From positions 992,001-1,056,000 of the forward strand of contig JAQOTA010000071.1 of NCBI GenBank assembly GCA_029532415.1: a stretch of 64,000 bases of DNA. Direction: 5' to 3'. Shown here in pieces: positions 33,321 through 45,663 of this stretch; position 1 is the first letter of the stretch, and every line of letters starts with the position of its first letter. The stretch is from Marasmius tenuissimus (taxonomy: Eukaryota > Basidiomycota > Agaricomycetes > Agaricales > Marasmiaceae). The notes under the pieces are model-generated. The model was not told where the DNA came from. It was given only the letters and a program-made list of their open reading frames with translations, and did not search any database. The translations under genes were made by a program, and so were the position numbers.

Positions 33321-36230
33321 TTAGTTGACAGGACCAGGGGCTTGAGGGGCACGTCCGCCGCGCCCCCACGGCCCCAGCCGCCGCTTCCGTTGAGGTATGT
33401 ACGTATACGGTGTTCTCATCAAGCTCTCTTTCACCTTTTTCCACTCCTCTGAATCCTGGCCCAGTTCCTCTGGTTTCATGCCCGAGTCCTCTAATTCCCC
33501 GCCCCACTCCTTCAATTCTCCACCCCACTCCTTTAATTCCCCACCCCAATCCTTTAACCCCCCGCCCCAGTCCTCCAATTCCCCACCCGGGTCCTCCACT
33601 CCACTGGACAGGTATCCGTATAACCATATAACTTGCGACTTTAGCTCCTCCGCTTGACTAGCGTATTGCCGTGGGCACCTCTAGGAGGGAGAGACAGTCA
33701 GAACGATCGATGAATAAAATGATCTCGAAGATAATTCGGTTGGTACGTGGAGACACACACCTCAAGCCAGTTGAGCAACTTCTTTCGACGCTCGCGGTTG
33801 ACCTTGGCTGTCGGGTCGATGAGACACCAAGGACCAACGAGCGAAAATAACGTCCGACATTGAGCCAACAACTCTGTCTCAAACACACAATTTTGGAGAA
33901 GTGAAGAATCAACCACGCTCTCGAATATGGCGTACGCCGGCCCCCAGCCGTCCGAATGGTGGGATACAGCATTCGACACAAGAGCTTTGAATGCTCGCAG
34001 ACAACCTACTCTGTAGTGTTTGTGAAAGGGGGCCGACGATTGAACCTCTGTGTCAAAGTCACAGCGGCAATCTGTAGCCCTGAACATCAACGAGCGTGGG
34101 GGATCCTTCGAAATCTCCCTGAATGCCTTGGAATCCCAATCTCTGTAGGCGTTCATCTTGAGAATTGCCGCATCTTCCAATACGTCAAACTTGCTGCGAT
34201 CCTCTTCCGATCCACGTAACGATTCGAGGTAAAAGTGTCTTGGTCGAGTTTTGAAACGGTCGATGATGTCGATGATGTCCGGGTCGTGGTCCGGTCCGAA
34301 GTTTAAATGAGCGCAGCAGCCAGGGACGCTGTAACTTTTAAAACGGTTGATGATGGTGAGCCTGTCTAGGCCGTAATCCTGTTCAAAGTTCGAGTAAGCG
34401 CAGTAGCCTGGGATATTGTACCTAGACCGGCAAATGCTAAAAGTAGACATACATTCGGAATTTGCAACCACAACACCAAGTCACGGAATAACTCGTGCCA
34501 TGAAGTGATCTCCTCTATAGTGAAACAACGCTAAGCTCTACATTCTGAAGATCCGCTATGAGCTCCTGACTGATAGGCGCACTGAGGTGAGAGCAAAAAG
34601 GGATCCAGCCAGTGTATAGTGATAAACGCTCCCGCTTGAAGATCTGGTGGAAGCTGGAGAAAGTTCGGGAGTTCAACAACGTGAGTAGATTGTCATGGAA
34701 GACTAATGGATCTCTTACCCATCCCGCCTGAGTCTCTCAGTTGAGAGCGCTTGTAGCCACCTCCGTGCAAGGTAAGTAGTTTGAGCTGGTCTAAGATCGA
34801 TGGAGAAGATCCCAGAACGAGTCCGATCAACGAGATACTCTCGAAATGAGGTGTGATACACTGCGATGATGTCCCAGCCACCTCGGATGTCGAGAACTGA
34901 GTGCATTGCTCGAAGCGTCAGGTCTACTTCTCCATATGTGAGATCTAGCAAGATTTCGATGAATTCAGGGGAAGGTTCAAGCCCATGGGAAGCACCAATG
35001 AGGATTGGCGCAAGGATTGAGAGTAACCTCTCACGATTTGGGTTCATAGAGAGGATAATGTGGTATAGTCGGTCAAGTTCAGGGAATGGTGAATTCGATG
35101 ACTGATTCACTGGGTTGTACTCGAGGATAGTGTGGAGTTGGTCGAGAGGGTTAGAGTAAGGAGTATTGATAAACTTCACGGCGGTCGCAGCATAGACAAA
35201 CTGACTGGAGGATTTTTGTACAAGCTGGCCCAATTCCATCTTCGATGGCCATGGCATGGGGAATGGGAGACGAGCGAACTTCGGGTGTGTGCGTATGGCC
35301 TCGAACTCGTGGAGAAAGAACTGCTCGATGTCCCGATCTGTCTGAGAGGCATTGTTTAACGCGACGCGGTGGGTCAATTGACTGAGATCTTCGTTATCGA
35401 AAGATTCCCAAATCCATGCCTCCGGACGGCTGCAGATAAGGAATTTTAAAGGGGACCAAGTCGAACCGGGGAGCCGTTGATAGGAAGAGAGAATAGTCAA
35501 GAGAATACGCGATTGTGTGCCCTCATCGCCACATTCATCTAGACCATCTATGATGACCAGGTTTGGAACCTTTTGTGCAGATCCCAGCTCAAGCCCCGAC
35601 CGTTCCATCTGCAAAGACGGCTTCACGACAAGCTCTCGGAACTGGTGTTCTAAGTTGACATCCAGTATCATCGGATTCTGAGAGAACTGTTGGTCGATGA
35701 AGGTTCGAAGTGAGGGTATCTTCGAAACGAGGCCGACTGCAATCGTGGAAACGAGGGCATCAGGATTGTTACGCTTGGGGTCCGACCTGAAGAAGAAGAA
35801 CGACGCTACAAGTTCGTCTTGTTCACAGGCTTGGGCAACGGTCATTGCAATGGCCGTCTTTCCAACGCCTGCTGTGCCAGATAACCAGCATATCGGAAGA
35901 GAGGGGTCTCCAGAAGCTCTCCAATCATGAATGTCCCCGATGGCCTCCTCACGAGTTCCTTCTAAGCATTTCCCTCGGGCAAACTGCTGTTTCGACGTGT
36001 GAGAGGCTCCTACACCGGCGACTGCATCATATAGCCTTCTCAAGTGCGCTGCGCGGAAGAATCAGTCAGGCCTGGAATGTTATTTTCAGAATAATCTGGT
36101 TGAACGCACGATGTGAGTCTGTTGTGGTGAAGTTGTTCTGTACGAGATCACCCTCAACGTTATGCACATTGAGATCGCCTGCCCCGTTATGAACGTTATG
36201 ACCTCTGGCATAGTTAAGATTCTGCGCCAT
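33321..36230 (-). CDS. NACHT NTPase, NLR-like protein (NLR2), with one disrupted exon
   Basis: Exons 36230-36110, 36048-34719, 34421-33761 and 33680-33321 join in frame to 823 residues if the exon homologous to NLR1 exon 3 is skipped. That exon (from 34653) starts well (FHQIFKRERLSLYTGWIPFCSH ... DLQNVELSVV) but meets a stop at 34515-34517, and its later homologous part (ITSWHELFRDLV) lies in another frame. The N-terminus again has an Asn/Gly leader (GAGDLNVHNVEGDLVQNN). The NACHT domain has GTAGVGKT and LVIIDGLDE. The C-terminal domain matches NLR1 (DCRCDFDTEV, SSLLQNCVFETELLAQC, KKLLNWLEV). Two local expansions are unique to this copy: an 87-nt tandem duplication (34411-34238) and a 21-bp minisatellite read as WGGELKE heptads in the last exon. 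The protein could be functional through exon skipping, C-terminally truncated, or decaying. Confidence 0.75.
33487..33602 (-). repeat. 21-bp minisatellite, about 5 copies, in coding frame of NLR2
   Basis: Consecutive 21-base units start at 33487, 33508, 33529, 33550 and 33571, plus a partial unit. The + consensus is TCCTNNAATTCCCCRCCCCA plus one base. Because 21 is a multiple of three, on - they encode an uninterrupted heptad repeat of the form (D/E)WGGELK. Confidence 0.9.
34238..34411 (-). repeat. Diverged 87-bp tandem duplication inside NLR2
   Basis: Two adjacent 87-base units on - (34411-34325 and 34324-34238) encode 29-residue segments starting PGYCAYSNF and PGCCAHLNF and ending near INRFKS and IDRFKT. 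NLR1 has no counterpart of the duplicated unit. Confidence 0.75.
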
Positions 36231-39200
36231 AGTCGCTGGCGCTGAATTGAGGGATGCGACTGCGATCGAGACTTAGCCACCCACGATACAAGAAGCCTCG
36301 AAAGGAGAGGAGCTGCTGGGAGTTGCTGGTGGTTGTTTTCGTCGTGGGGACTGGTGTGTGGATGATGATCACGGGCTCGACAGCTCTTTCTTCATATAAG
36401 TTCTATACCCACGACCTCCCATAGTATCAACATATCAACATACTTGACCGTCCAATAGTCTTGAATGTGTAGCGACTCGCAAGATTCACGAGGTATGGCG
36501 GCAGAGGTATAAGTTGATCAGAACTGGACACCTTTTGGTGAGGCTGGTCCCAGTGGGTGGCGCGGTATCATTCATTGAGGTTCATAATAATGAAGGGCGA
36601 GGATAGCGACAGTGCTTATCAGAATCGACTTTGATCAACTCGCGGAGGGAGACCGACATGGTGGTTGACGTTGAGGTGAGGCCGGTGCCGATGAGGGTCG
36701 TTGTTGGGCCTGGTTCGGTCTTTTCGGAATGCCTGAAATTGCCGAAAGGTTCCTGAGGCGCCCGCCCCTGATTTTTCGCCGTGTCTTCCCACTAGTATGA
36801 CCCTCTCAGCCATCTTCAGCCTTTCGCACCCGTGACATCGATGAACAAAGCCTCTAGATGTGGCATTCACTAAGCGAATGGTCAGAATGATGTATCTCCC
36901 AACCAACACCAGAAGTTAGAACCAACAGACACAAGTTAGTCGATGGGGACTCATGCGCTGATTCCGGTATGTTGACCGCGGCGGAGCCTTGTCATCTTGT
37001 GGACGAGCGGATATCAAGTCAGTCACCCGGGACAGACCAGGGACAGACTCGGCCCAACTTAGATGACTCACAAGCTTTCCTCGACCGACGCCCTCAACTC
37101 TACACATCGAAAGTTCGAAACGTGCTGGGTAGGGATAGAAAAAGCTTTAAGGGAGGAAGAACCGAAGATCGAAAAGCTGCATCAAGCTCTCGAGGAAATC
37201 AGTCGTGCCGTTTTGAGATTCTTGAACGAAAAACACCCTAGCAGTCGACATCAAGCAACACACCGATGGTGACAACGTTATCTACACAACCTAGTATGGC
37301 TCTTGCCCAGGCAATATGATGGGGTAGACCCTCGCAAAAGACAAGAAGGGCCAGTCGCAAGAGGAGGGTATCAATCAAGTGCTTTCCACATCGGGTACGT
37401 TTTTCACTTCTATCGCGACTCGGGGCATTCTCCCAACGTTTGCTATCATTTTATCTGGCAGCCACATTCTGTATTCTCAGCCCGGTCGTCGTTTTGTCTT
37501 CGGTGCGCTTCTGTCTGAAAATATATACGGGCTCCTCGTTGTAGATGAACTGGGTACCTTCTACTCGCAACCTTTCTTATTTCTTATTTCGACTAACACT
37601 AAAAACCTCGTGACCTCGTTCATCTGTTTCTCCTCCTTGGTGCATACCCCGATCACAATAGTTTCACGACGGCCTATCCCGGGACATTGATACGCTATAT
37701 CTAACCCGCGGCAGCTTCAAGTGCGACGTCAAAACACGGGTAACTTGGCCCCGCCTATCTATCTGCGATCGCTGCATAGAAGGAAAGGCGGAGACTACGG
37801 TGCATCGCGGCAAGACCAAATACTTCCCCAAGCTATCCCTCCTCACACGCAAGAACACAGAGCTACAAGAGGACATCCACATTCGCCTTGTCGAACCAGA
37901 CTCGGACCGCCCGGCGGTGTTTTGTATTCAATCCTTTGGATGCCAGTGCCATATTTCGGTGGGACAGAGAGGATCACTCAAAGTGGCGTTAGGCCTGTAG
38001 TGAAAGAGCGTCCCTCATTCCAGCAATTTCTTGTTGTTCAAGCTGATGAGTGTTATGACTCGAACATATCCTACCCTGCTATGCGACGTGCATGGAAGTG
38101 TTGTCGGGCTCTCCGCCAATGTCATTCCTTTACAGAGCGGCGGAGGACAAGGTCATGACAATAGAAAGGGAGTGGAGGCATAAGACGGTGTAGGAGGCAT
38201 GGGACGCGCTCAGGGGTGTTATCAGAGGTGTAGGTATCTCTTGGAAGGCGAAGGCGTACGGGAGAAGCTGCGGTCTGCTTCCTCGTCGCAGCCAGTGCTT
38301 GGTTTGCGTCTTCGGTAGCTCCCTGGGACAGGAGAGGCGAGGCTCATGGAATCGCTCCGGCGCTTCTCGAAGGGCGGAAAAAAACCAAGATCGTCCGTAT
38401 GAAGAACGAAGCCCGATTTCTCACCATTGCGGCAGGCTCCTTTCGGCAAGGAAGAGGCAAATGGAGACGGGAAGATCTCGAGCTTGGCCTATATGAGAAT
38501 CGACTGAACGTCCGCGCCCACGAACGTGTTAAATTCTACAAGACGTACTTACCTATCGAGAGACGCGTGTCGCAGGCCGGGCTTGAGTTTGAGCCGTCAC
38601 GGAATTGTCCATGTGTGGTTTCCGATATGGTGTATGGTATGGCATTCTCTTGGGCTATACAGCTTACATCCTCCCATCTTGATTCCTGTACTATTCGCCA
38701 TCGGTATATGATACAGGAAATTCAATGGGCTTGAGGTGATCCGCTACTTAGATGGTTGAAGTTTCCGGGAGCCCGAGATGATTCACCCGATGGCAACTGT
38801 TCCCTGAAGATCGTCATATCTGACATGACGTTCGAAAAGGCCATGGTATTATTTTTGAAAAAGAAAACACTAGCAAAGTTATAATTTATCATAGACATTA
38901 CCGACGGGTCGAACGGAGGACGAAACCAAATAAGATGGGGTGAATATATGGATACAAAGTTGAATGTCGAAATTTTCACCAAATAGAGAAGAATAAGATG
39001 TGATGTGGATATTATCATGGCGGTCATCGTTGGGTATACTTAGAGGCCAGGTTTTCAGGGAAGATGGAATTCTGTAGGTGTGGGAGGTTTTAACAGCATG
39101 TAAAGTTCTTTGTGAAGTTGCAGTTCGAGTCCATTTGCTTGTTTGTCTAGAGTAAGGAAAAAGGAGGAAAAGAACGTCGTGTACAATGTTCCCCAGGCAA

Positions 39201-39249
39201 CGAATAAATAGGTAGAGAGTCAATGAGCGTACGCATACCACAACCTTTG
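36231..39249. other. Gene-poor 3 kb
   Basis: No gene can be supported. Isolated protein-like pieces occur on +: a helical segment at 37085-37230 (FETCWVGIEKALREEEPKIE), one at 37740-37998 (TKYFPKLSLLTRKNTE) and one at 38398-38570 (ARFLTIAAGSFRQGRGKWRR). None has a start, domain or splice context, so they may be remnants. The first bases hold the NLR2 promoter. Confidence 0.4.
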
Positions 39250-42200
39250 TTAGCATCCAATCGTCGAATCATCCCCGTCTAGTGAGCCCACCGGAGCACT
39301 AGGGGTAAGCAATCTGAACCACAAGACTCCCGCAGTCGGTCCTGCTTTGTCGGTTTTGGCACGCACGATTTCCCATTCCATCTTCGTCGAGTTGACACCC
39401 TCGGCCGGCGGGAGTGAGGCGGAGGAGGATTTCAGACACGATAGGAGGACATCTTTCCCCTCTTTAGTTCCCTCGCCTTCGAGAACCCACGTTCTACCGG
39501 TCCATCCTCGTCCGATAAGTCCTTTCAGCTCCCGCTCCTTTTCGTAACTGGCCCTGCCCCCTGTGGACAACCAATTCGATCTGGTAGCAGTACTACTCGT
39601 CCGGAAAGTCGTTGGTGGATGAGAAGGTTCCTCGACCTCGGTCGTGGTAGGAGAAGGAATTGTGGCCCTGGCGACCCATCTCCACCTTCTCACCTTGGCC
39701 CAGCCTCCGAGCCCACCTGGACTGTGGATTAACGCGGGGAAGGTCTGTAGAGACATCGAGATCCCAGCGCTCCCAGAATCGTCTTCGCTAGAATGTCCGA
39801 GGTTGGAGAATTCCTCGTGGAAGTGCGAACCGAATTCTCCAGAGGCGTCGCGAGAGGAAGGATCGGACCTTGAGCGAGTATGGGACATGGTCGTCACATT
39901 GACTTTTTCCGAGTCCAGAGGTTTGGGGATCCTCGAGCTATCGACTCTGACTTTAAGCCTTCCTTCAGCACCGAGGATGTGGTCGTAGTAGAAAGGTGAT
40001 GGGAGTGCTAGTGGATCATCCAGAGGCAAGAAGGATTCCTCCCTTTTTGCTAATCTCTCTAGGCCATCCTCTGTGGTCGGAGGGCTGTGAGTAAGATGTA
40101 AACTCAAATAGTAAGATGAGACTCACCATGCGAAAGGGCCTCTGCATCAGAGGTAGATGGGGTATAGGGAACAAGATGAGATCCATTGAAGATCAGCCAG
40201 GTAGCCTCTACTTGTTGGGGACTCGGCTCCTGGACGAATGCGGGCTGCCGCAAAGGAACCGGCGAAGAGGTGTACTGACGCGAGTCAAGTGTACTTTGCC
40301 TCGACGAAGGTCTTGCTTGGATAGTGCTTTGACTCGGCTGTGATACCAAGGACGCAGAGTTGGTGATGCTCGTCGAGGAGGACACACGTGAGGGCCCAGG
40401 GGTCCCACCCGGTGTCGAGGTAGGTGAACGGAAGGAGGACGGCGGAGAAGACGCATCCGAGCCAGAGCCAGAGTATTCAGCAAAGCGGCCCGCAGCTCTC
40501 GAATTACTCTTGACATTCGTCCTTAATGCCCTAGGAGACGCGACTGGAATTGTACCAGGAGGTGACGGCGTAAAGTTTGCGAATATTTGACTTTCTCGTA
40601 CGGTGGTCTGGCTCTGTCGTCTTGATAGGGTCGGTCTAGCTGGCCTCGGCGCAACAGTCGTCTGAAGGAAAGATATTTAGTGAGTTCAGCGGGCAAGTGA
40701 GATGGGGCGAATGGTCAACTCACAAAAACTCCAGGCATGTAGCCAAAGTTGACGACAACTTCTCCGCCTCTCATCCATTCCCATACACCCGCCCTCATCA
40801 GCTCAGCTTCAACTTGCTGAACCGAAGACGTTTGTTCTGAGCGGAGTGAAGCAGTGCTAGGACGCGAAGCTGGACGACGAGAACTCGAGGAGGCTGCGTA
40901 TGGGGTGATACCTGATCCATAGGCCTTCAGTCTATCAGCCTGCTCCAAAAAAATGATTGGGCTCACCTTCTTTGAACGATGATGAGCGAGACAGTTCGGA
41001 GCACGGCACATAGACGCGCAGGACAGGCGCCCTCAACCGCGAGGTGGCCAAGAGGAGATCATGAGGCGAAGTTGCTGTTTGTGATGGGTGCGGTGTGATT
41101 CTCGAATGAGGCGATTTCAAAGTTCCGGGTCGCGTTAAAGCAACCGATCCATTCAGCTTGTTGAGGGTGCTTAGCCGCTTGGCAGCTCTCTCTTCAAGCT
41201 GGAACGAGATGTTCTTCTTTGGTGACTCGACCTATGGACATTATTAGTCTTCGGCACAGAATCACTCACATCACTTGTGATTAGACTAACCTCTTTCCTC
41301 TTAGCACCATCACTGTCCCGCCTTTCCGGGCTTGGACTCGAATTCTCGCTGCTGTAGTTCCCGCTGTTGCGTCTGGAGCTATTGGCGCTACTCGTATTGG
41401 AGGTGTCACTGCCACTCGGTGACAAAGGCAATGGTCTGGGTTGTTTCGCCGGCGATGTCGTGAACCGTTTCCGTGGCGTGCTGGGTGTCCAAGTAAGGTC
41501 TTCGACCCCGAATTCATCAGGTTCTTGTTTGAGATTGAGAGTACTTCTCCGGTGAACCCTTTTTTGGTGATTCACGCTCGCGATGAGCAACGACCTTCGC
41601 CAGCCGGTAGAATAGGCCTTCAATGTTTGGGGCTCACTGGGCAACGGTGGCGAGATAAGCGGGGTCTTCGCTTTCAGTATTGAGAGGCGCTTAGTGGGCG
41701 ATGCAGTGACGCTATCGAGGGAACTACGAGGGGTGGCCAAAGAGCTCGCTTTGGGAGATTGCGGGGAGGTTCTGAAGGCTGATGGTGCTGTGTTCCTCGA
41801 AAGAGGAGCTTTCGAATGTTTGGACCGCGATGACGTGACGGCAGAATCGGATATGAAGCGCGAGTGGACAGGTTGAACAGACGCGTCCTGTTGGCTATTA
41901 CGTGACTCTGAGCTTTGTGGGGAGCTTCCAGCAAGAGGGGCTGGAAATACGAGTTCTCGGACCCGGCTGTGAGGAGACCCCCTGGGCAAATTCGGGTGGT
42001 CGAAAGTGCCTCCTCTTATGTATGTGTGGGTATCGAATAGGTCTTCTTCGCGCTCATGTTCCGAATCTGTATCCAATCGCATTTGTTGGTCCGAGGGCAT
42101 CTGTCTCGGCGAGCCATTCGTGTGGCGGGCGGGTGGCTTGAATTGCGAATTGGAGGATCGTAACTCTTCCACCTGATCCGCCATGGTCCTCAGAAGTAAC

Positions 42201-43459
42201 ACGAATTTGGAGTGTGCGAGAGTCAAAGCCTGAAGTTTGCGGGTGACGTCGGTGAAACGCGTCTCCAAGTTGTCAGAAGAGCGTGTCCGAGAAGAAGTGG
42301 ATAGAGATACCAGGGCGCTGGTGGGATAAACGTGCAACGGTGTGAGAGAGGAGATATCTGATAGGGATAAGTAAGTTATGGGGGTATGAGCGCCTCTTCC
42401 ACTCACACAGCAGCTGGATTTCTTCCAAGCTAGTCTTGATCGTCTTGGCCGTCTTGAGGTCCGCAGTCTTCCCTGTCTTCTGGATATTGGTGACACTAGT
42501 CTTCGATTGAGATTGTGCCTGCCTTCCTCTGGAAACAACGGCCCTTGTCGGCTGTGTCCTCGATGTAAGCTTGTCGAGGGCATTGCGACACGCAGTGGCA
42601 CGCTTGATCCGTCTTGCGAGATAACTGTAACCCTCGACGTAACCAATTAGCACCTCATCTCTCACGGGCGCCGACATTTGAACACTCCGTGCACTTGATT
42701 GAGATGAGCGTGAGGTAGAACGACTAATAAGGGGAATAAAGTCAGAAATGACAATATACAGCCGCCACGCACATACCCCGATTGTGTCAAGGACGACTCG
42801 TTTTCGTTCAAATCCAACACCGCTCTTCTCGCTCCCCGACACGTTTGGGTAAGCGCTAAGAAGTCGGGCCATTCCGTATGGGCTATGATACCGACCAAAA
42901 ATGTCCTATCGTCGAGAATGTGTGTAAGAAGGTCATTGAAGTAGACTTCCTCTTCATCTGAAGAAGAATCACTGCCTGAAGAGGTGGAACGACTGTCTCT
43001 AGACGTTGCACGAGATGAAATCGTGGGAATCGACTGGAGATCATGGCTGCGGATGCTCGGAGTCGGAGATTGACTGATACGCGAGGGCGTGAGGTGAACA
43101 CTATTGAGTTCTGGTCCAGGTGATGGCGTTCGAGATTTCATTATACTAGACGAACGTGATACGTTATCCGGTCCATTAGGAGGGGATATGGATGAGGTAT
43201 CGGTTCGCGAGGGCGATTCCGGAGAAGTTTCGGTCGAGGAAAGAGAACGGGCTAGCGCAGTATTCTCTCGGAGGTCATTTGCTTGAGATGATGACATTTT
43301 GCCATGTGTGTTGGTTAAGGTGGGCATCGTGGATGGTGAAGAGGGTCTTCCGAAGAGTGCGCCGAACGGTTTGGGTATGTTGAGTGTCCTGGCGGTACTG
43401 GTGGCCGGCTCTCTCTCATTGGCATGGTCTAATGTGGGTTCGGAATTGGGAGATAACAT
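39250..43459 (-). CDS. Large Ser/Pro-rich conserved basidiomycete protein, unknown function
   Basis: Seven exons (43459-42777, 42723-42407, 42357-41291, 41231-40967, 40911-40724, 40661-40127, 40070-39250) join to 1291 residues, with every junction in phase. Most of the protein is low-complexity Ser/Pro/Thr/Arg. Folded-looking islands are EVYFNDLLTHILDDRTFLVGI ... FLALTQTCRGARRAVLDL near residue 200 (reminiscent of an F-box-like helical pair, not claimed), a Leu-rich helix (FTDVTRKLQALTLAHSKFVLLL), EAELMRAGVWEWMRGGEVVVNFGY, QQVEATWLIFNGSHLVPY, LALPSPFYYDHILGAEGRLKVRV, and a C-terminal block with VRRWRWVARATIP, GRGWTGRTWVLEGEG and WFRLLTPS. The interspersed conserved islands suggest a scaffold or regulator. 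No named family is recognised. Confidence 0.8.
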
Positions 43460-45663
43460 CTGGGCTCTTGTAGACAGCTCTAAGAATGTCCAAGAGATTT
43501 TTCAGGCAAGATCGCGACAGTTAAACGTGCTGCCAATAAATCCGTTCTAGTCAGCGATCATTCGGGTCGAATAGTATAGTGACACTCACCCGCAGTGTGC
43601 AGGCCAGTACTCGCAACCTCTCAATGTTGAAATATTCACGTCCGTTCGTCAGGTCGTTGTGGTGAGGTCGACCTTGAAGTCGGCTATTGAGCCTAGTGGT
43701 CAGTTGAACAAGGACTCCAAGCCTTTATATTCGGTAAAACGTGTTGCAGGGAGGGTGGTGTCGATTCCCGATGAATAATGGAGATATAATAAAGCTGTGA
43801 ACGACAGGCCGCCTAGCCTTGCCAGGATAGACCAGAAAGTATATGTGGGGTGGGTAATGTTATGAGCCGAGACGTTGAGAGCGACTGCAGCTGGGTAGCA
43901 GTACGAGGATATTAGGCGAAAGGGTGTTGTAGATATAAGAGCAAATCGAGGAGAGCGCGCCCGGCTTCATGTTGGATTACAGGGCCAGCGGGATAAAGTA
44001 AGGGTAATCGAGATCTTGACGTCGGAGACGGAGAAAACAAATTCTGTCACATACGTCACACCTGCGAAAACATTGAATTTTGCCTGCCTGCTACCGCCGC
44101 CTCCTTTTGCCTTAATAGGAAAGTCTAAAAACGGCATCATCAAGTTCAGCCCGGTTACTCTTCAGTCTCATCCTGCCCAGCTTTAAGATCATGATGTGCT
44201 CGAGGTACTGCACTTGGGAACATCGATTGCAACAATCAGCCTGAGCAAGGCTCATCGCCTCTGTAATCAGATCGAAAGCGCGTGCTATGTTCAAATAAAG
44301 AATCCAACGGGCACAATAATTCAGGTCTTGTTAACGACTGAGAATCTTCCTGTTCCAGCGCCCTCTCAGAACTGTTCCCGCTTTTGGCTGGCGTTGACGT
44401 TCTCCCGTTGAGTTACGCTACGACTCTGCCCTTCTTGCGCCCTGCCCGCGAGTACGTCTCTCTCTCTCGCCTGCCTCTCACTTCCATTTGCCTTGCTTCG
44501 GGTTGAATCTCGATCCTAGGCGCGGCTCATTCTCTCCTCTTCTCGGCCTACGAAGTACCGTGGCTTACGGCGAAATTCGCCCTCCTGAGCCTTCCTCACT
44601 TCAAGGTTGGTACACGCAACTCGACTCCGTAAGGATGAGACGAGAGGAGTTACACCATTCCGCCCATCGGGCGAGGTTTTTGTCAGCTAGAGTACTGGAT
44701 TCTCACCTCGGTGGCTTGCTCGCATTCGTTGACTCCTGAGAGTCGTAGCCTACCATTGATTCTATGAGCGCGCTGCGAATCTCTCGTCCGTCGAGTTCAT
44801 CTATACTTGGCGCGACTCGGAGATCGATGTTGATAAACTACAGTCAACACAATTGGAACTTCGGCTAAAGGTTTATTTGTGAAGACAGTGCTTACAGTCT
44901 GTTGAAGAGAGAACTCCATCCTCCGTTTTCGACTCACCAGATATGTACAGTACCACCAATCCATGTTGATGGGTATTTTGTTGATTATCCGCGAGTACCG
45001 AATGTGAGTTTGTGACAACCCCAACTCCAAGGGATTGGGAATCGCAACCTATTGCTCATGATGTTCGTCATAGCATCGTCGACCGTTGTTCCGAATTCGG
45101 GGTCATATTATGGCGAGCCGTAAGAACCAGGGATGTTACCTTGCCCATCAAGTCATAGGGAACCGAGCATTGAGCGTATCGGAAGCATGAGGGTGAGGCT
45201 ACTGAAGCATAAAAAGGCGAAGTGGCATGCAGTATGACTTCGGCTTATGTTGCCACGACGATTCCTGTATGTCGCGCATGGACGTTTCGCTTCTCAAGGT
45301 TGGGTAAGAGAGCCCCTCTCGCTTTGAAGGGTCCTGAAACAACGACAGAGCAAATCAAAAGCAACCTTGATCTGCAATTGAGCGGCCAGACACAGAAGAT
45401 TCAACCTCGCGTAGAGGGGGTCCTGCCCTGAGATTTGATCTTCGGAAACATAGACGTGCCTCCAGTTCGAGCTCTGAGCAAGATTCGATTGCGTCCCATC
45501 GACAAGGACCATAGAGCGAGGAAGTGTGCCGAGATCCTATTTAGAGATGGTAGATGAGAAACAAGTTGCCAACTTGGAGCCTGGAGGAGTTGGCGCTGTG
45601 GGAACCACAACCCTAACCCTTACTCGACCACCCTTTCCCTCACTCACCACCATCAGTGACAAG
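43460..45663. other. Gene-poor spacer, 2.2 kb
   Basis: Only short unsupported frames on both strands are present, with no RNA gene recognised. It must contain the promoters of the divergent 1291-residue protein (-) and IWS1 (+). Confidence 0.45.

Noticed and set aside
33397..33657. Pro/Ser-rich + strand frames across 33.4-33.66 kb
   Set aside because: This is a shadow of the 21-bp minisatellite. The - strand frame connects by splicing to NLR2 and is preferred.
38398..38730. Possible CVNH-like lectin fragment (GKWRREDLELGLYENR)
   Set aside because: Only one weak block resembles that fold. There is no start, second repeat or disulfide Cys pattern.
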